Below are positions 1-6,087 of a stretch of DNA of 7,409 nt, in pieces (the stretch's first letter is position 1; the number at the start of each line of letters is the position of its first letter). The translations under genes were made by a program, and so were the position numbers. The notes below the pieces were generated by a model that worked only from the letters and a program-made list of their open reading frames with translations, made no database searches and was not told where the DNA came from. This DNA is from JADZAA01 sp039810485 (GTDB lineage: Bacteria > Bacteroidota > Ignavibacteria > Kapaibacteriales > UBA961): contig JBDHXA010000111.1 of the NCBI GenBank assembly GCA_039810485.1, forward strand, positions 1 through 7,409, read 5' to 3'.

Positions 1-104
1 ATTTTGTTGTACAACCTCTAAGATAATTAGAGTTACTTAATTTGCCCTCTTTCTATAAACGTTTAGGACGCTATTGCAACAAAACAAAGAAAGTCAATAA
101 ATGC
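1..104. other. Non-coding stretch upstream of the rpsA promoter
   Basis: I see no gene here. The stretch is AT-rich. It holds a perfect 10-bp palindrome GTTGTACAAC (6-15) and, directly after it, a 6-bp inverted repeat CTCTAA/TTAGAG (16-21 and 27-32) with a 5-nt loop. TTTTGTTG (2-9) is also the inverse of CAACAAAA (77-84). These could be the end of an upstream transcription unit or an operator-like region, but in AT-rich DNA short repeats arise by chance. No function is assigned. Confidence 0.3.
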
Positions 105-136
105 TTTGGCTGATAGACAAAATTATTGTATTTTTG
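105..136 (+). promoter_or_regulatory. Probable Bacteroidota-type promoter of rpsA
   Basis: TTTG at 105-108 is followed after exactly 20 nt by TATTTTTG at 129-136. This fits the Bacteroidota primary sigma-factor pattern (TTTG or TTG near -33, TAnnTTTG near -7). It lies about 115 nt before the rpsA start and would give a leader of roughly 105 nt that contains the hairpin at 199-223. No transcript data are available, so the start site is inferred from the motif alone. Confidence 0.55.
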
Positions 137-198
137 CTCTCTTTTATTGGGCCGCATCATAATTTTAATTGTTGTACTAAATCTAAACGCATCATTTC

Positions 199-223
199 AT
201 TTGACAAAAGCGGCCTGTCAAAT
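199..223 (+). promoter_or_regulatory. Hairpin in the rpsA mRNA leader
   Basis: ATTTGACA (199-206) and TGTCAAAT (216-223) form a perfect 8-bp stem closing the 9-nt loop AAAGCGGCC. The hairpin ends 13 nt before the AAGGAAG ribosome-binding sequence (237-243). There is no U-tract after it, so it is not a terminator. Its position between a likely promoter and the S1 start would suit translational control. Autogenous control of S1 through its leader is known in enterobacteria; extending that to this leader is inference. Confidence 0.4.
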
Positions 224-250
224 TAAATGAGGCAGTAAGGAAGTTTTTTC

Positions 251-2224
251 ATGTCAGAAACAACCGATATTTCGCTCGAAGAGCAAACCCACACCACCGA
301 AGCTGAGACGCAATTGCCGGAAACCAAGCCGGCATCCAAACGCTCTCACTCACTTGCCGATATATTGGATGGCAAGCTTGATGACAAATTAGAAGATATT
401 GACTTCGGCTCTATGCTTAACAAATCATTTTCTGAAATCAAGGTTGATGATTTAATCAAAGGCAGCGTCGTATCCATCACAAAAGATAATATCTATATTG
501 ATATTGGCTTTAAATCTAATGGAATAGTCCCTATTTCCGAATTTGTCGGATCAGAACTTCTTAATATCGGCGATACTGTTGATGTATATATAGAACGCAT
601 TGAAGATGCAAAAGGCAATCTTGTGCTCTCTCGCAGCCGCGCCGACTTTATGAAAACATGGGAAGATATTCTCAAACTTCATGAGACGCAACAGATTGTG
701 CCGGTTCGTATTCTCCGCCGCATCAAAGGGGGAATGGTTGTGGAATTGCTCGGAATTGAAGCATTCTTGCCCGGCTCGCAAATTGACGTGCGCCCAGTGC
801 GTGATTTTGACGCTTGGGTTGGAAAAACCATTGATGTTCGCGTAGTCAAAATTAATCATCCAAACGAAAACGTCGTTGTCAGTCATAAAGTGCTTCTTGA
901 AGAGCAGCTCTCGGACCAGCGTTCTAAAATTCTGCAAACTCTCGAAAAAGGATTGGTTCTTGCAGGCACAGTCAAAGCAATTTCTGACTTTGGCGTGTTT
1001 GTTGATCTAGGCGGAGTCGACGGCTTGGTGCATATCACCGATCTTTCATGGGGCCGCGTGGCTCATCCTTCTGAAATCGTTTCGCTCGATCAAGAAGCTC
1101 AAGTAGTCGTTTTGGATTTCGATGCCGACAAGCGCCGCATTTCTCTCGGCATGAAGCAGCTCACCCCGCATCCTTGGGACACTATTGGCGAGAAATACGA
1201 GCCAAACTCTACAGTTCATGGCAAAGTAGTTTCGCTGACTGATTATGGCGCCTTTATTGAAATTGAGAAAGGTGTGGAGGGATTAATTCATATTTCTGAA
1301 ATGTCATGGACGCAACATGTAAAACACCCTTCTCAAATTGTTTCGATGGGGCAAATTGTTGAAGCAGTTGTGCTAAATATAGATAAAGTAGAGAAAAAGC
1401 TGGCTCTTGGCATGAAACAGCTTGATCCAGATCCATGGCAAGACCTTATGCAAAAATATCCCGTCGGATCTGTTCATCAAGGAATCGTCCGCAATCTTAC
1501 CAACTTCGGCTTATTCGTTGAATTAGAGCCAGGCGTCGACGGATTGGTGCATATCAGCGACCTCTCTTGGACAAAGAAAATTCGTCATCCCGGCGAATTC
1601 ACCAAAAAAGGCGACGAATTGCAGGTTGTCGTTCTAAGCATCGACTCGACTAATCGCCGCATAGCTCTCGGGCATAAGCAAATTACTGAAAATCCATGGG
1701 ATGTGTTCGGCGAACGCTATAATGTAGGAGCCGAAACAGAAGGAAAAATCGAGAGAATAATCGAGAAAGGCATAATCGTTGAACTTCCGTTAGGAGTTGA
1801 TGGCTTTGTTCCGGTTTCTCAGCTTTCTTTCGCCCCTGTGCGCAATATTGCCGAGTTCTTCCATGCTGGCGATGTGTTGCCGCTCAAAGTGGTAGAGTTC
1901 GACAAAGAAGCAAAGAAAATAGTTCTTTCGGCAACTGAATATTTCCGCAATAAAGATCAGTCAGAAATTGATGCGTATAATGCTGTGCATCCCGTTCCTA
2001 ATGCCGACCGAACCGACCGTTCCAATACAGGAGTGATAGATGTTGCTGCAGCCGAACGTCGAGCATCGGAAAATGCTGACGAACCTTCTGAAAATAATGC
2101 CGACAGTTCTGTTGCAACAGAAACTACTATGCCGGTAGAGTCAAACGAATCGGCGGCAACCGTAGAAAATTCTGTAGACATAACCACAGAAACCTCTGCT
2201 GCCGAAGTGCCTGCAGCAGAATAA
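251..2224 (+). CDS. rpsA: 30S ribosomal protein S1
   Basis: The 657-residue protein binds mRNA and helps load it on the 30S ribosomal subunit in the cytoplasm. Six S1 (OB-fold) domains can be read in order at about residues 66-129, 147-213, 234-302, 319-389, 406-476 and 493-561. Domains 3-5 are most alike and repeat the pattern GxV..(I/L)T(D/N)(F/Y)G(A/V/L)F(V/I)(D/E)L..G(V/I)(D/E)GL(V/I)HIS(D/E)(L/M)SW. In the family the first two domains contact the ribosome and the later ones bind RNA. Before domain 1 lies a charged extension of about 64 residues. After domain 6 is a low-complexity Ala/Glu/Ser/Thr tail of about 80 residues, ending AAEVPAAE, which makes the protein longer than the roughly 557-residue E. 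coli S1. The ATG at 251 follows AAGGAAG (237-243) with a 7-nt gap, which supports this start. The gene appears monocistronic, with its own promoter upstream and a strong terminator 24 bases after the stop. Confidence 0.97.
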   Translation: MSETTDISLEEQTHTTEAETQLPETKPASKRSHSLADILDGKLDDKLEDIDFGSMLNKSFSEIKVDDLIKGSVVSITKDNIYIDIGFKSNGIVPISEFVGSELLNIGDTVDVYIERIEDAKGNLVLSRSRADFMKTWEDILKLHETQQIVPVRILRRIKGGMVVELLGIEAFLPGSQIDVRPVRDFDAWVGKTIDVRVVKINHPNENVVVSHKVLLEEQLSDQRSKILQTLEKGLVLAGTVKAISDFGVFVDLGGVDGLVHITDLSWGRVAHPSEIVSLDQEAQVVVLDFDADKRRISLGMKQLTPHPWDTIGEKYEPNSTVHGKVVSLTDYGAFIEIEKGVEGLIHISEMSWTQHVKHPSQIVSMGQIVEAVVLNIDKVEKKLALGMKQLDPDPWQDLMQKYPVGSVHQGIVRNLTNFGLFVELEPGVDGLVHISDLSWTKKIRHPGEFTKKGDELQVVVLSIDSTNRRIALGHKQITENPWDVFGERYNVGAETEGKIERIIEKGIIVELPLGVDGFVPVSQLSFAPVRNIAEFFHAGDVLPLKVVEFDKEAKKIVLSATEYFRNKDQSEIDAYNAVHPVPNADRTDRSNTGVIDVAAAERRASENADEPSENNADSSVATETTMPVESNESAATVENSVDITTETSAAEVPAAE

Positions 2225-2247
2225 TTATTACATTCAGCTCAAAGCAA

Positions 2248-2290
2248 TTAAGCGGGACGCTGCCAAAAGGTAGCGTCCCGCTTAATATTT
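2248..2290 (+). terminator. Rho-independent-type terminator of rpsA
   Basis: TTAAGCGGGACGCTGCC (2248-2264) pairs with GGTAGCGTCCCGCTTAA (2269-2285) around an AAAA loop. The stem is 17 bp with a single G-U wobble and is followed by TATTT. It starts 24 bases after the rpsA stop. The stem is GC-rich and stands out sharply in AT-rich flanks. The U-run is short, but the near-perfect stem could work in both directions. Confidence 0.85.
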
Positions 2291-2373
2291 ACATCAAAAA
2301 ATTCATTAGGAAATAATAACCAAAATAATTCTATACAATGAGCCCACTCCGAAAAGGTGTTTTATAAAAATTG

Positions 2374-2396
2374 CAGACGAAATATTCGCTGTTTTT
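2374..2396 (+). terminator. Second terminator-like hairpin between rpsA and the IS element
   Basis: CAG-A-CGAA (2374-2381) can pair with TTCG-CTG (2385-2391), leaving one bulged A and a 3-nt loop. Five T residues follow (2392-2396). The form is that of a weak intrinsic terminator on the + strand. No gene ends just before it, since the rpsA terminator is about 90 bases upstream. It may be a back-up terminator or a relic of what stood here before the IS insertion. It could also be chance. Confidence 0.3.
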
Positions 2397-2422
2397 CAAA
2401 AAAACATCTCTTCTAAAAGGCG

Positions 2423-2443
2423 GATTCAACACTGAAGTGCAAC
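2423..2443 (+). repeat. IS30 terminal inverted repeat, transposase 3' end
   Basis: This 21-bp end matches the reverse complement of 3211-3231 at 20 of 21 positions; the one mismatch is C at 2432, where the other end has G. The transposase stop codon (TGA on the minus strand, 2426-2428) lies inside the repeat, so the gene runs right to the element's end. Confidence 0.85.
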
Positions 2444-3130
2444 ACATTTGTAATTATCTGTAAATACTTGAATTGGAGTTTTCCATCCAAGTATTTTCTT
2501 TGGACGCTTGTTTAGTCGTCTCATTGCCTCTGTAAGTTCAGAGTATTCTACTGATAGAAACTCTCGCTTTTTAGGGAAATACTGTCTGATTAGACCATTG
2601 GTATTCTCGTTTGTTCCGCGCTCCCAAGAGTGATATGGATGGCAAAAATATGTTTCGGCTGATAATGATTTCGCTATGGTTTCATGATTGCTAAACTCTT
2701 TGACATGGCCTCGCTTCCGGTATTTCTTGCGCGAATTGCGAAGATGCTGGCGCAATGTGCCTAATGCTTTCTTATCCAACCAAATATGTTGATAAATACG
2801 CTCATGACTGACGCTTATACCAATGCGTAAAAGATCGTATGAAATCTGCTCCGGGCTCAGGTCGAAACGTATCAGCTCCTATACAATAGAGAGCAGCTTG
2901 CCTTTGAATTTGAGAGATTTGCCTTGGCGGCTGTTGCGCTCTTGATATTTCGATTGTACTTGCTTATGCCTATATCCTCTTTCGCTTTTATTGCGGCGCA
3001 ATTCACGGCTGAGAGTTGATGGAGAAACCCCAAGGTTTGATGCAATATTTCGCAATGAAACTTTATTACTATGCATGATTTCTATTTCGTATCTTTGCTC
3101 TTGGGTTAGGTGTTTATAGACGCTGGGCAT
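2426..3130 (-). pseudogene. IS30-family transposase, broken (amber codon plus internal deletion)
   Basis: IS30 transposases are DDE enzymes that cut and join the ends of their element. The frame opens at the ATG at 3130 (MPSVYKHLTQEQRYEIE), preceded by GGAG at a 6-nt spacing. It contains the family's N-terminal helix-turn-helix (RNIASNLGVSPSTLSREL). A TAG at 2879-2881 interrupts it. The same frame then continues with family-typical sequence (ELIRFDLSPEQISYDLLRIG, then SVSHERIYQHIW), so the break is a point nonsense mutation and not a frameshift. Further on, RKKYRKRG runs straight into HVKEFSNHE near 2699-2711. Intact relatives carry roughly 85-90 residues there, including GDWE (first Asp) and DNGKEF (second Asp). 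Only the final acidic residue region, WERGTNENTNGLIRQYFPK, remains. With about 234 codons instead of 310-390 and two catalytic residues gone, it cannot be an active transposase. The N-terminal piece (codons up to the amber) could still bind the repeats. Confidence 0.9.
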
Positions 3131-3136
3131 ATTGTG

Positions 3137-3140
3137 CTCC
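3137..3140 (-). promoter_or_regulatory. Shine-Dalgarno GGAG of the IS30 transposase
   Basis: GGAG on the minus strand lies 6 nt before the ATG at 3130. It supports that ATG over the upstream in-frame TTG at 3142, which overlaps the GGAG itself. Confidence 0.5.
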
Positions 3141-3210
3141 AATTGTGATAAACTCGTCGCTGGGTTGTAGCGCTATGACATTTACCTAACTTTTTATTTA
3201 TTTTTCATCC

Positions 3211-3231
3211 GTTGCACTTCACTGTTGAATC
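3211..3231 (-). repeat. IS30 terminal inverted repeat, transposase 5' end
   Basis: It is the partner of 2423-2443 (20 of 21 bases). About 80 bases separate it from the transposase start, and these would carry the transposase promoter. I see no clear promoter motif in that gap. Confidence 0.85.
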
Positions 3232-3271
3232 TGCGAGATTTTAGCAACGCATTTCTTTCGAAAACACAAAC

Positions 3272-3346
3272 TGATCACTTCATTAGCGCATACATTATAT
3301 TCTTGTTGCCGAATAAATTCCTTGTACTTACTCTTTGAAGTGATCA
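3272..3346. repeat. Widely spaced 11-bp inverted repeat upstream of purD
   Basis: TGATCACTTCA (3272-3282) is repeated exactly in inverse as TGAAGTGATCA (3336-3346), with 53 nt between. Each arm contains the palindrome TGATCA. The pair lies 51-125 bases before the purD start. It could be two operator half-sites, a long-loop RNA hairpin in the purD leader, or the ends of a small relic element. There is no U-run after the right arm. An exact 11-bp match at this distance is unlikely but not impossible by chance. Confidence 0.5.
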
Positions 3347-3371
3347 TATTTTCTTCATATATTGCCGAATA
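3306..3371 (+). repeat. 10-bp direct repeat TTGCCGAATA upstream of purD
   Basis: TTGCCGAATA occurs at 3306-3315, inside the loop of the inverted repeat, and again at 3362-3371, 25 bases before the purD ATG. The spacing is 56 nt from start to start. One copy between the inverted arms and one beyond them gives a mixed repeat pattern typical of regulatory DNA, but no known factor site is recognised. Confidence 0.4.
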
Positions 3372-3396
3372 TTAGCTTTTCACAACCATTTAAACA

Positions 3397-4683
3397 ATGA
3401 ATATACTTCTTATCGGCTCAGGCGGCCGCGAGCATGCAATAGCTTGGAAATTACGAAATTCGCCGTCAAGCAATCGAATTTTTGCAACACCGGGAAATCC
3501 GGGAATATTTAGTGTTGCCGAACCGGCTGAGATCGAAAGTGCAGACGCTGGAAACGCTGAAATGTTAGCTAAATTTTGCAAAACACATTTTATTGATTTG
3601 GTGGTAATAGGACCTGAACAGCCATTAGCCGAAGGTCTTGCCGACAAGCTCCGCGAAAAAGGAGTTACAGTGTTTGGACCGTCGCGTGAAGCTGCGCAAC
3701 TCGAATGGTCAAAGGGATTTGCCAAAGAGTTTATGCAGCGTTGGAACATACCAACCGCATCTTTTCGCCGCTTTACCAGCTACGAAGAAAATGAAGCTGC
3801 CGATTACGCTGCCACACTTGCCAAATCCAATGGAAAAGTTGTGATTAAAGCGGACGGACTTGCTGCCGGAAAAGGCGTTGTGATTGCAGAAAAGCCCGAA
3901 GAAGCAAGTGAAGTAGTGCACGATATACTTGGCGGCTTGTTCGGCGCAGCAGGCGCATCGGTTGTCGTAGAGGAATTTTTAAACGGCGAAGAGGCCTCCG
4001 TTTTTGCAATTTCTGACGGAAAACGGTTTGTAACGCTTGCCCCTGCACAAGACCACAAACGTATCGGCGAGGGTGATACTGGCAAGAATACCGGCGGAAT
4101 GGGGGCATATTGCCCTGCGCCGCTTATAACGCCCGATCTTTTGCGCCGTATTTGCGAAGACATTATCACGCCGACTCTTGTCGGCATGGCTGAGCAAAAC
4201 ACTCCATTTGCGGGCTGTCTTTTTGTAGGTCTTATGATTAGTTCGGGGCAGCCGTATGTGATTGAATACAATTCTCGATTTGGCGATCCGGAAACTCAAG
4301 CAGTTCTTTCTGTTTTTGAGGGTGATTTTGCGCGTTTGCTCTATAGCGCCGCCATAGGAAATTTGGATAAAACAGCCGTAATCAATAACCAAATCTGCTA
4401 TACTTGCAATGTAGTGCTTGCATCGGCAGGATATCCTGACAGATATGCAACCGGCTTGAATATTACAGGGATTGAGCAAGCGGAAGCTCTTGGTGCTCAT
4501 GTATTTCACGCAGGTACATCACTTCGGGACGGTGCTTTGACAACCGCCGGAGGACGCGTGCTTGGAGTTTGCGCAAACGGACAATCGCTGCGGGATGCAG
4601 TAAATTTGGCATATACAGCAGCGGATGCAATTCAATTCGACGGCAAAACCTATAGGCGCGACATCGCGGCACGTGCTTTATAA
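3397..4683 (+). CDS. purD: Phosphoribosylamine-glycine ligase (GAR synthetase)
   Basis: PurD carries out the second step of de novo purine synthesis in the cytoplasm: it joins glycine to 5-phosphoribosylamine using ATP, giving GAR, ADP and phosphate. The 428-residue length is normal for the monofunctional bacterial enzyme. Readable motifs include the N-terminal GSGGREHA (7-14), GPEQPLAEGLADKL (72-85) and the ATP-grasp segment KADGLAAGKG (151-160). EEFLNGEEAS (192-201), AQDHKR (217-222) and GKNTGGMGAY (229-238) follow. The Mg/ATP-binding EYNSRFGDPETQ lies at 290-301. The C-terminal subdomain is intact, with SAGYP (343-347), GGRVLGV (385-391) and YRRDIA (419-424). The ATG at 3397 begins the family's usual MNILLIGSGGREHA; no Shine-Dalgarno is visible before it. 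No other pur genes are in the window, so it seems transcribed alone, from a promoter in the repeat-rich 3235-3396 region. It converges on clpB with a 34-bp gap. Confidence 0.97.
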   Translation: MNILLIGSGGREHAIAWKLRNSPSSNRIFATPGNPGIFSVAEPAEIESADAGNAEMLAKFCKTHFIDLVVIGPEQPLAEGLADKLREKGVTVFGPSREAAQLEWSKGFAKEFMQRWNIPTASFRRFTSYEENEAADYAATLAKSNGKVVIKADGLAAGKGVVIAEKPEEASEVVHDILGGLFGAAGASVVVEEFLNGEEASVFAISDGKRFVTLAPAQDHKRIGEGDTGKNTGGMGAYCPAPLITPDLLRRICEDIITPTLVGMAEQNTPFAGCLFVGLMISSGQPYVIEYNSRFGDPETQAVLSVFEGDFARLLYSAAIGNLDKTAVINNQICYTCNVVLASAGYPDRYATGLNITGIEQAEALGAHVFHAGTSLRDGALTTAGGRVLGVCANGQSLRDAVNLAYTAADAIQFDGKTYRRDIAARAL

Positions 4684-4717
4684 GCGTTTTGCACCGCAAT
4701 GGTTTGGCATTATTGCA
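4684..4717. other. Short convergent gap between purD and clpB
   Basis: These 34 bases separate two genes that end toward each other. The only structure is weak (GCAAT and ATTGC arms, poor pairing), so I do not call a terminator. Translation of the reverse strand beyond the clpB stop shows no continuation of the ClpB middle domain in any frame. Confidence 0.4.
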
Positions 4718-6031
4718 TTATTTTTCTGCACCAAGTTCGCGCAATAATGCCTGACGTTCTATTTCAAGCTGTCTTATCTTGCGCTCGACCGAATCGAGCT
4801 CTTCCGGCATTGAGTCAATTTCTATTCGCAATTTGCTTGCAGCTTCATCAACCAAGTCAATAGCTTTATCAGGCAAAAAACGATCGGTAATATAGCGGGA
4901 GGACAATTGTGCTGCTGCAACTATTGCCGCATCGGTAATGCGTACGCCATGGTGAACCTCGTAACGGTCTTTCAAGCCGCGAAGAATAGAAATTGCATCT
5001 TCCACTGATGGCTCGTCGACAAGCACTTTCTGAAAACGGCGCTCTAATGCCGGATCCTTTTCAATATATTTCTGATATTCGTCAAGTGTTGTTGCTCCAA
5101 TGCAACGCAAATCGCCTTTTGCAAGTGCCGGTTTCAAAATATTTGCCGCATCCATGCTTCCTCCGGTTGCTCCTGCGCCAACAAGAGTATGCAACTCGTC
5201 TATAAACATAATAATTTCGCCATCGGACTCGGTAACTTCTTTGACTATTGCTTTTAGGCGCTCTTCAAATTGACCGCGATAGCTTGTGCCAGCCACTAAT
5301 GCGCCCATATCAAGAGCAACAATCATTTTTGATTTTAGCGTTTCTGGCACGTCGCCCGACACAATGCGCTGCGCGATACCTTCCACAATTGCAGTCTTAC
5401 CTACTCCCGGCTCGCCTATCAGCACTGGATTGTTTTTAGTGCGGCGAGACAGAACTTGCAAAACGCGCCTCACTTCCTCTTCGCGCCCTATTACAGGGTC
5501 AATTTTTCCTTTGCGAGCTTCATCATTGAGAATTCTTCCATAGCGGCTTAATGCCTGATAAGTTTCTTCGGGATTTTGACCAGTTACACGGCTTGAACCG
5601 CGAAAATCTTTGAGAATTTTCAAAACTGCATCTTTTGTAACTCCCTGATCTCGCATCAGTTGTGCAACTGGTGATTTTTGCTGACACAATGCTATTAGCA
5701 AATGTTCAACACTTGCATACTCGTCTTTCATGGCTGCTGCCTCGCTAAGGGCCGCTTCAAAAACATTGGTTAAATCGCGAGAAAGGTAGCGGTCGGATGA
5801 CGAGCCAGCAACTTTCGGAAGCGATTCTAACTGCTCGGCAATCTTCAATTTTACTTGATTAAGGTTTGCACCTATTTTCATCAAAATCGGCGGTACAAGC
5901 CCCGATGAATCCTCAACAAGTGCTGCCAATATATGTGCCGGCTCAATTGCCTGATTGTTATAACCGGAAGCTATCTCCTGCGATCGCTGCACAGCCTCTT
6001 GCGCCTTCAGCGTAAACTTCTGAAAATTCAT
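4718..6031 (-). CDS. clpB: Half-length ClpB (N domain plus first AAA+ module)
   Basis: ClpB is the ring-shaped ATP-driven disaggregase that works with DnaK. This 437-residue protein covers only the first half of the usual roughly 860. It contains the Clp N domain with two repeats (about 1-145; FTLKAQEAVQRSQEIA, IEPAHILAAL, SVEHLLIAL) and then the first AAA+ module. That module has Walker A GEPGVGKT (206-213), the pore-loop tyrosine in SYRGQFE (Y251) and Walker B IIMFIDE (273-279). Sensor-1 GATT lies at 312-315 and the arginine fingers in ERRF (R331, R332). It stops about 20-25 residues into the coiled-coil middle domain (SVERKIRQLEIERQALLRELGAEK). The second AAA+ module is absent from the window. 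All NBD1 residues look intact, so this does not read like a decaying gene. I recall Chlorobaculum tepidum ClpB being listed as two proteins of about 440 residues, which this matches closely (recall, not checked). The start is ATG 6031 with GGAG 7 nt upstream. It follows the T9SS gene by 56 nt on the same strand. A partner half elsewhere is expected; loss of the C-terminal half by rearrangement is the alternative. Confidence 0.93.
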   Translation of the reverse strand: MNFQKFTLKAQEAVQRSQEIASGYNNQAIEPAHILAALVEDSSGLVPPILMKIGANLNQVKLKIAEQLESLPKVAGSSSDRYLSRDLTNVFEAALSEAAAMKDEYASVEHLLIALCQQKSPVAQLMRDQGVTKDAVLKILKDFRGSSRVTGQNPEETYQALSRYGRILNDEARKGKIDPVIGREEEVRRVLQVLSRRTKNNPVLIGEPGVGKTAIVEGIAQRIVSGDVPETLKSKMIVALDMGALVAGTSYRGQFEERLKAIVKEVTESDGEIIMFIDELHTLVGAGATGGSMDAANILKPALAKGDLRCIGATTLDEYQKYIEKDPALERRFQKVLVDEPSVEDAISILRGLKDRYEVHHGVRITDAAIVAAAQLSSRYITDRFLPDKAIDLVDEAASKLRIEIDSMPEELDSVERKIRQLEIERQALLRELGAEK

Positions 6032-6038
6032 ATTATTA

Positions 6039-6042
6039 CTCC
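6039..6042 (-). promoter_or_regulatory. Shine-Dalgarno GGAG of clpB
   Basis: GGAG on the minus strand lies 7 nt before the clpB ATG and confirms that start. Just upstream, the minus strand reads TATAAT (6046-6051), but this lies too close to the ATG and has no convincing -35 partner, so it is not called as a promoter. No CIRCE-type heat-shock repeat is visible in the 56-nt gap. Confidence 0.55.
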
Positions 6043-6087
6043 AGAATTATAAAAATCATCCTACTTTTGATTTGAAATCGCCGATGT

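Larger units (their letters stand above)
2420..3234 (-). mobile_element. Internally deleted IS30-family insertion sequence
   Basis: The element of about 815 bp has terminal inverted repeats at 2423-2443 and 3211-3231, with 20 of 21 bases matching, and a damaged IS30-family transposase between them on the minus strand. Full IS30 elements are usually about 1.0-1.2 kb, so this copy is a deletion derivative. The outer ends are uncertain by a few bases: left GGCG and right CGCA lie outside the 21-bp core. No 2-3-bp target duplication is obvious with the boundaries I tried. It sits in the gap between the rpsA terminator and purD, so no host gene is visibly broken. The first 66 or so bases recur at 7344-7409 with only two differences, which proves that a second copy is close by. 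Confidence 0.88.

Noticed and set aside
551..937. A 128-residue open frame antisense to rpsA
   Set aside because: It is opposite the first two S1 domains, shows no domain or ribosome binding site, and is explained by the codon composition of rpsA.
2777..2881. Treating the two transposase pieces as separate genes, the second starting with a TTG at 2779
   Set aside because: The 34 codons between the TAG and the TTG continue the IS30 protein in the same frame, so this is one broken gene and the TTG is an internal leucine codon.
3372..3381. TAGCTTTT as the -7 element of a purD promoter
   Set aside because: It lacks the final G of TAnnTTTG, and there is no TTG at the expected distance upstream.
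3804..4509. Long open frames antisense to purD (up to 176 residues)
   Set aside because: They lie opposite a well-conserved enzyme, have no recognisable domain, and overlap one another in different frames. They are shadows of the purD coding frame.
4684..4717. A shared terminator between purD and clpB
   Set aside because: The possible arms are short and interrupted, and there is no clear T-run on either strand.
6043..6075. A sigma-70-like promoter for clpB with TATAAT at 6046-6051
   Set aside because: The box is only about 15 nt from the start codon, would leave almost no leader, and has no good -35 element. In this AT-rich gap the match is easily accidental.
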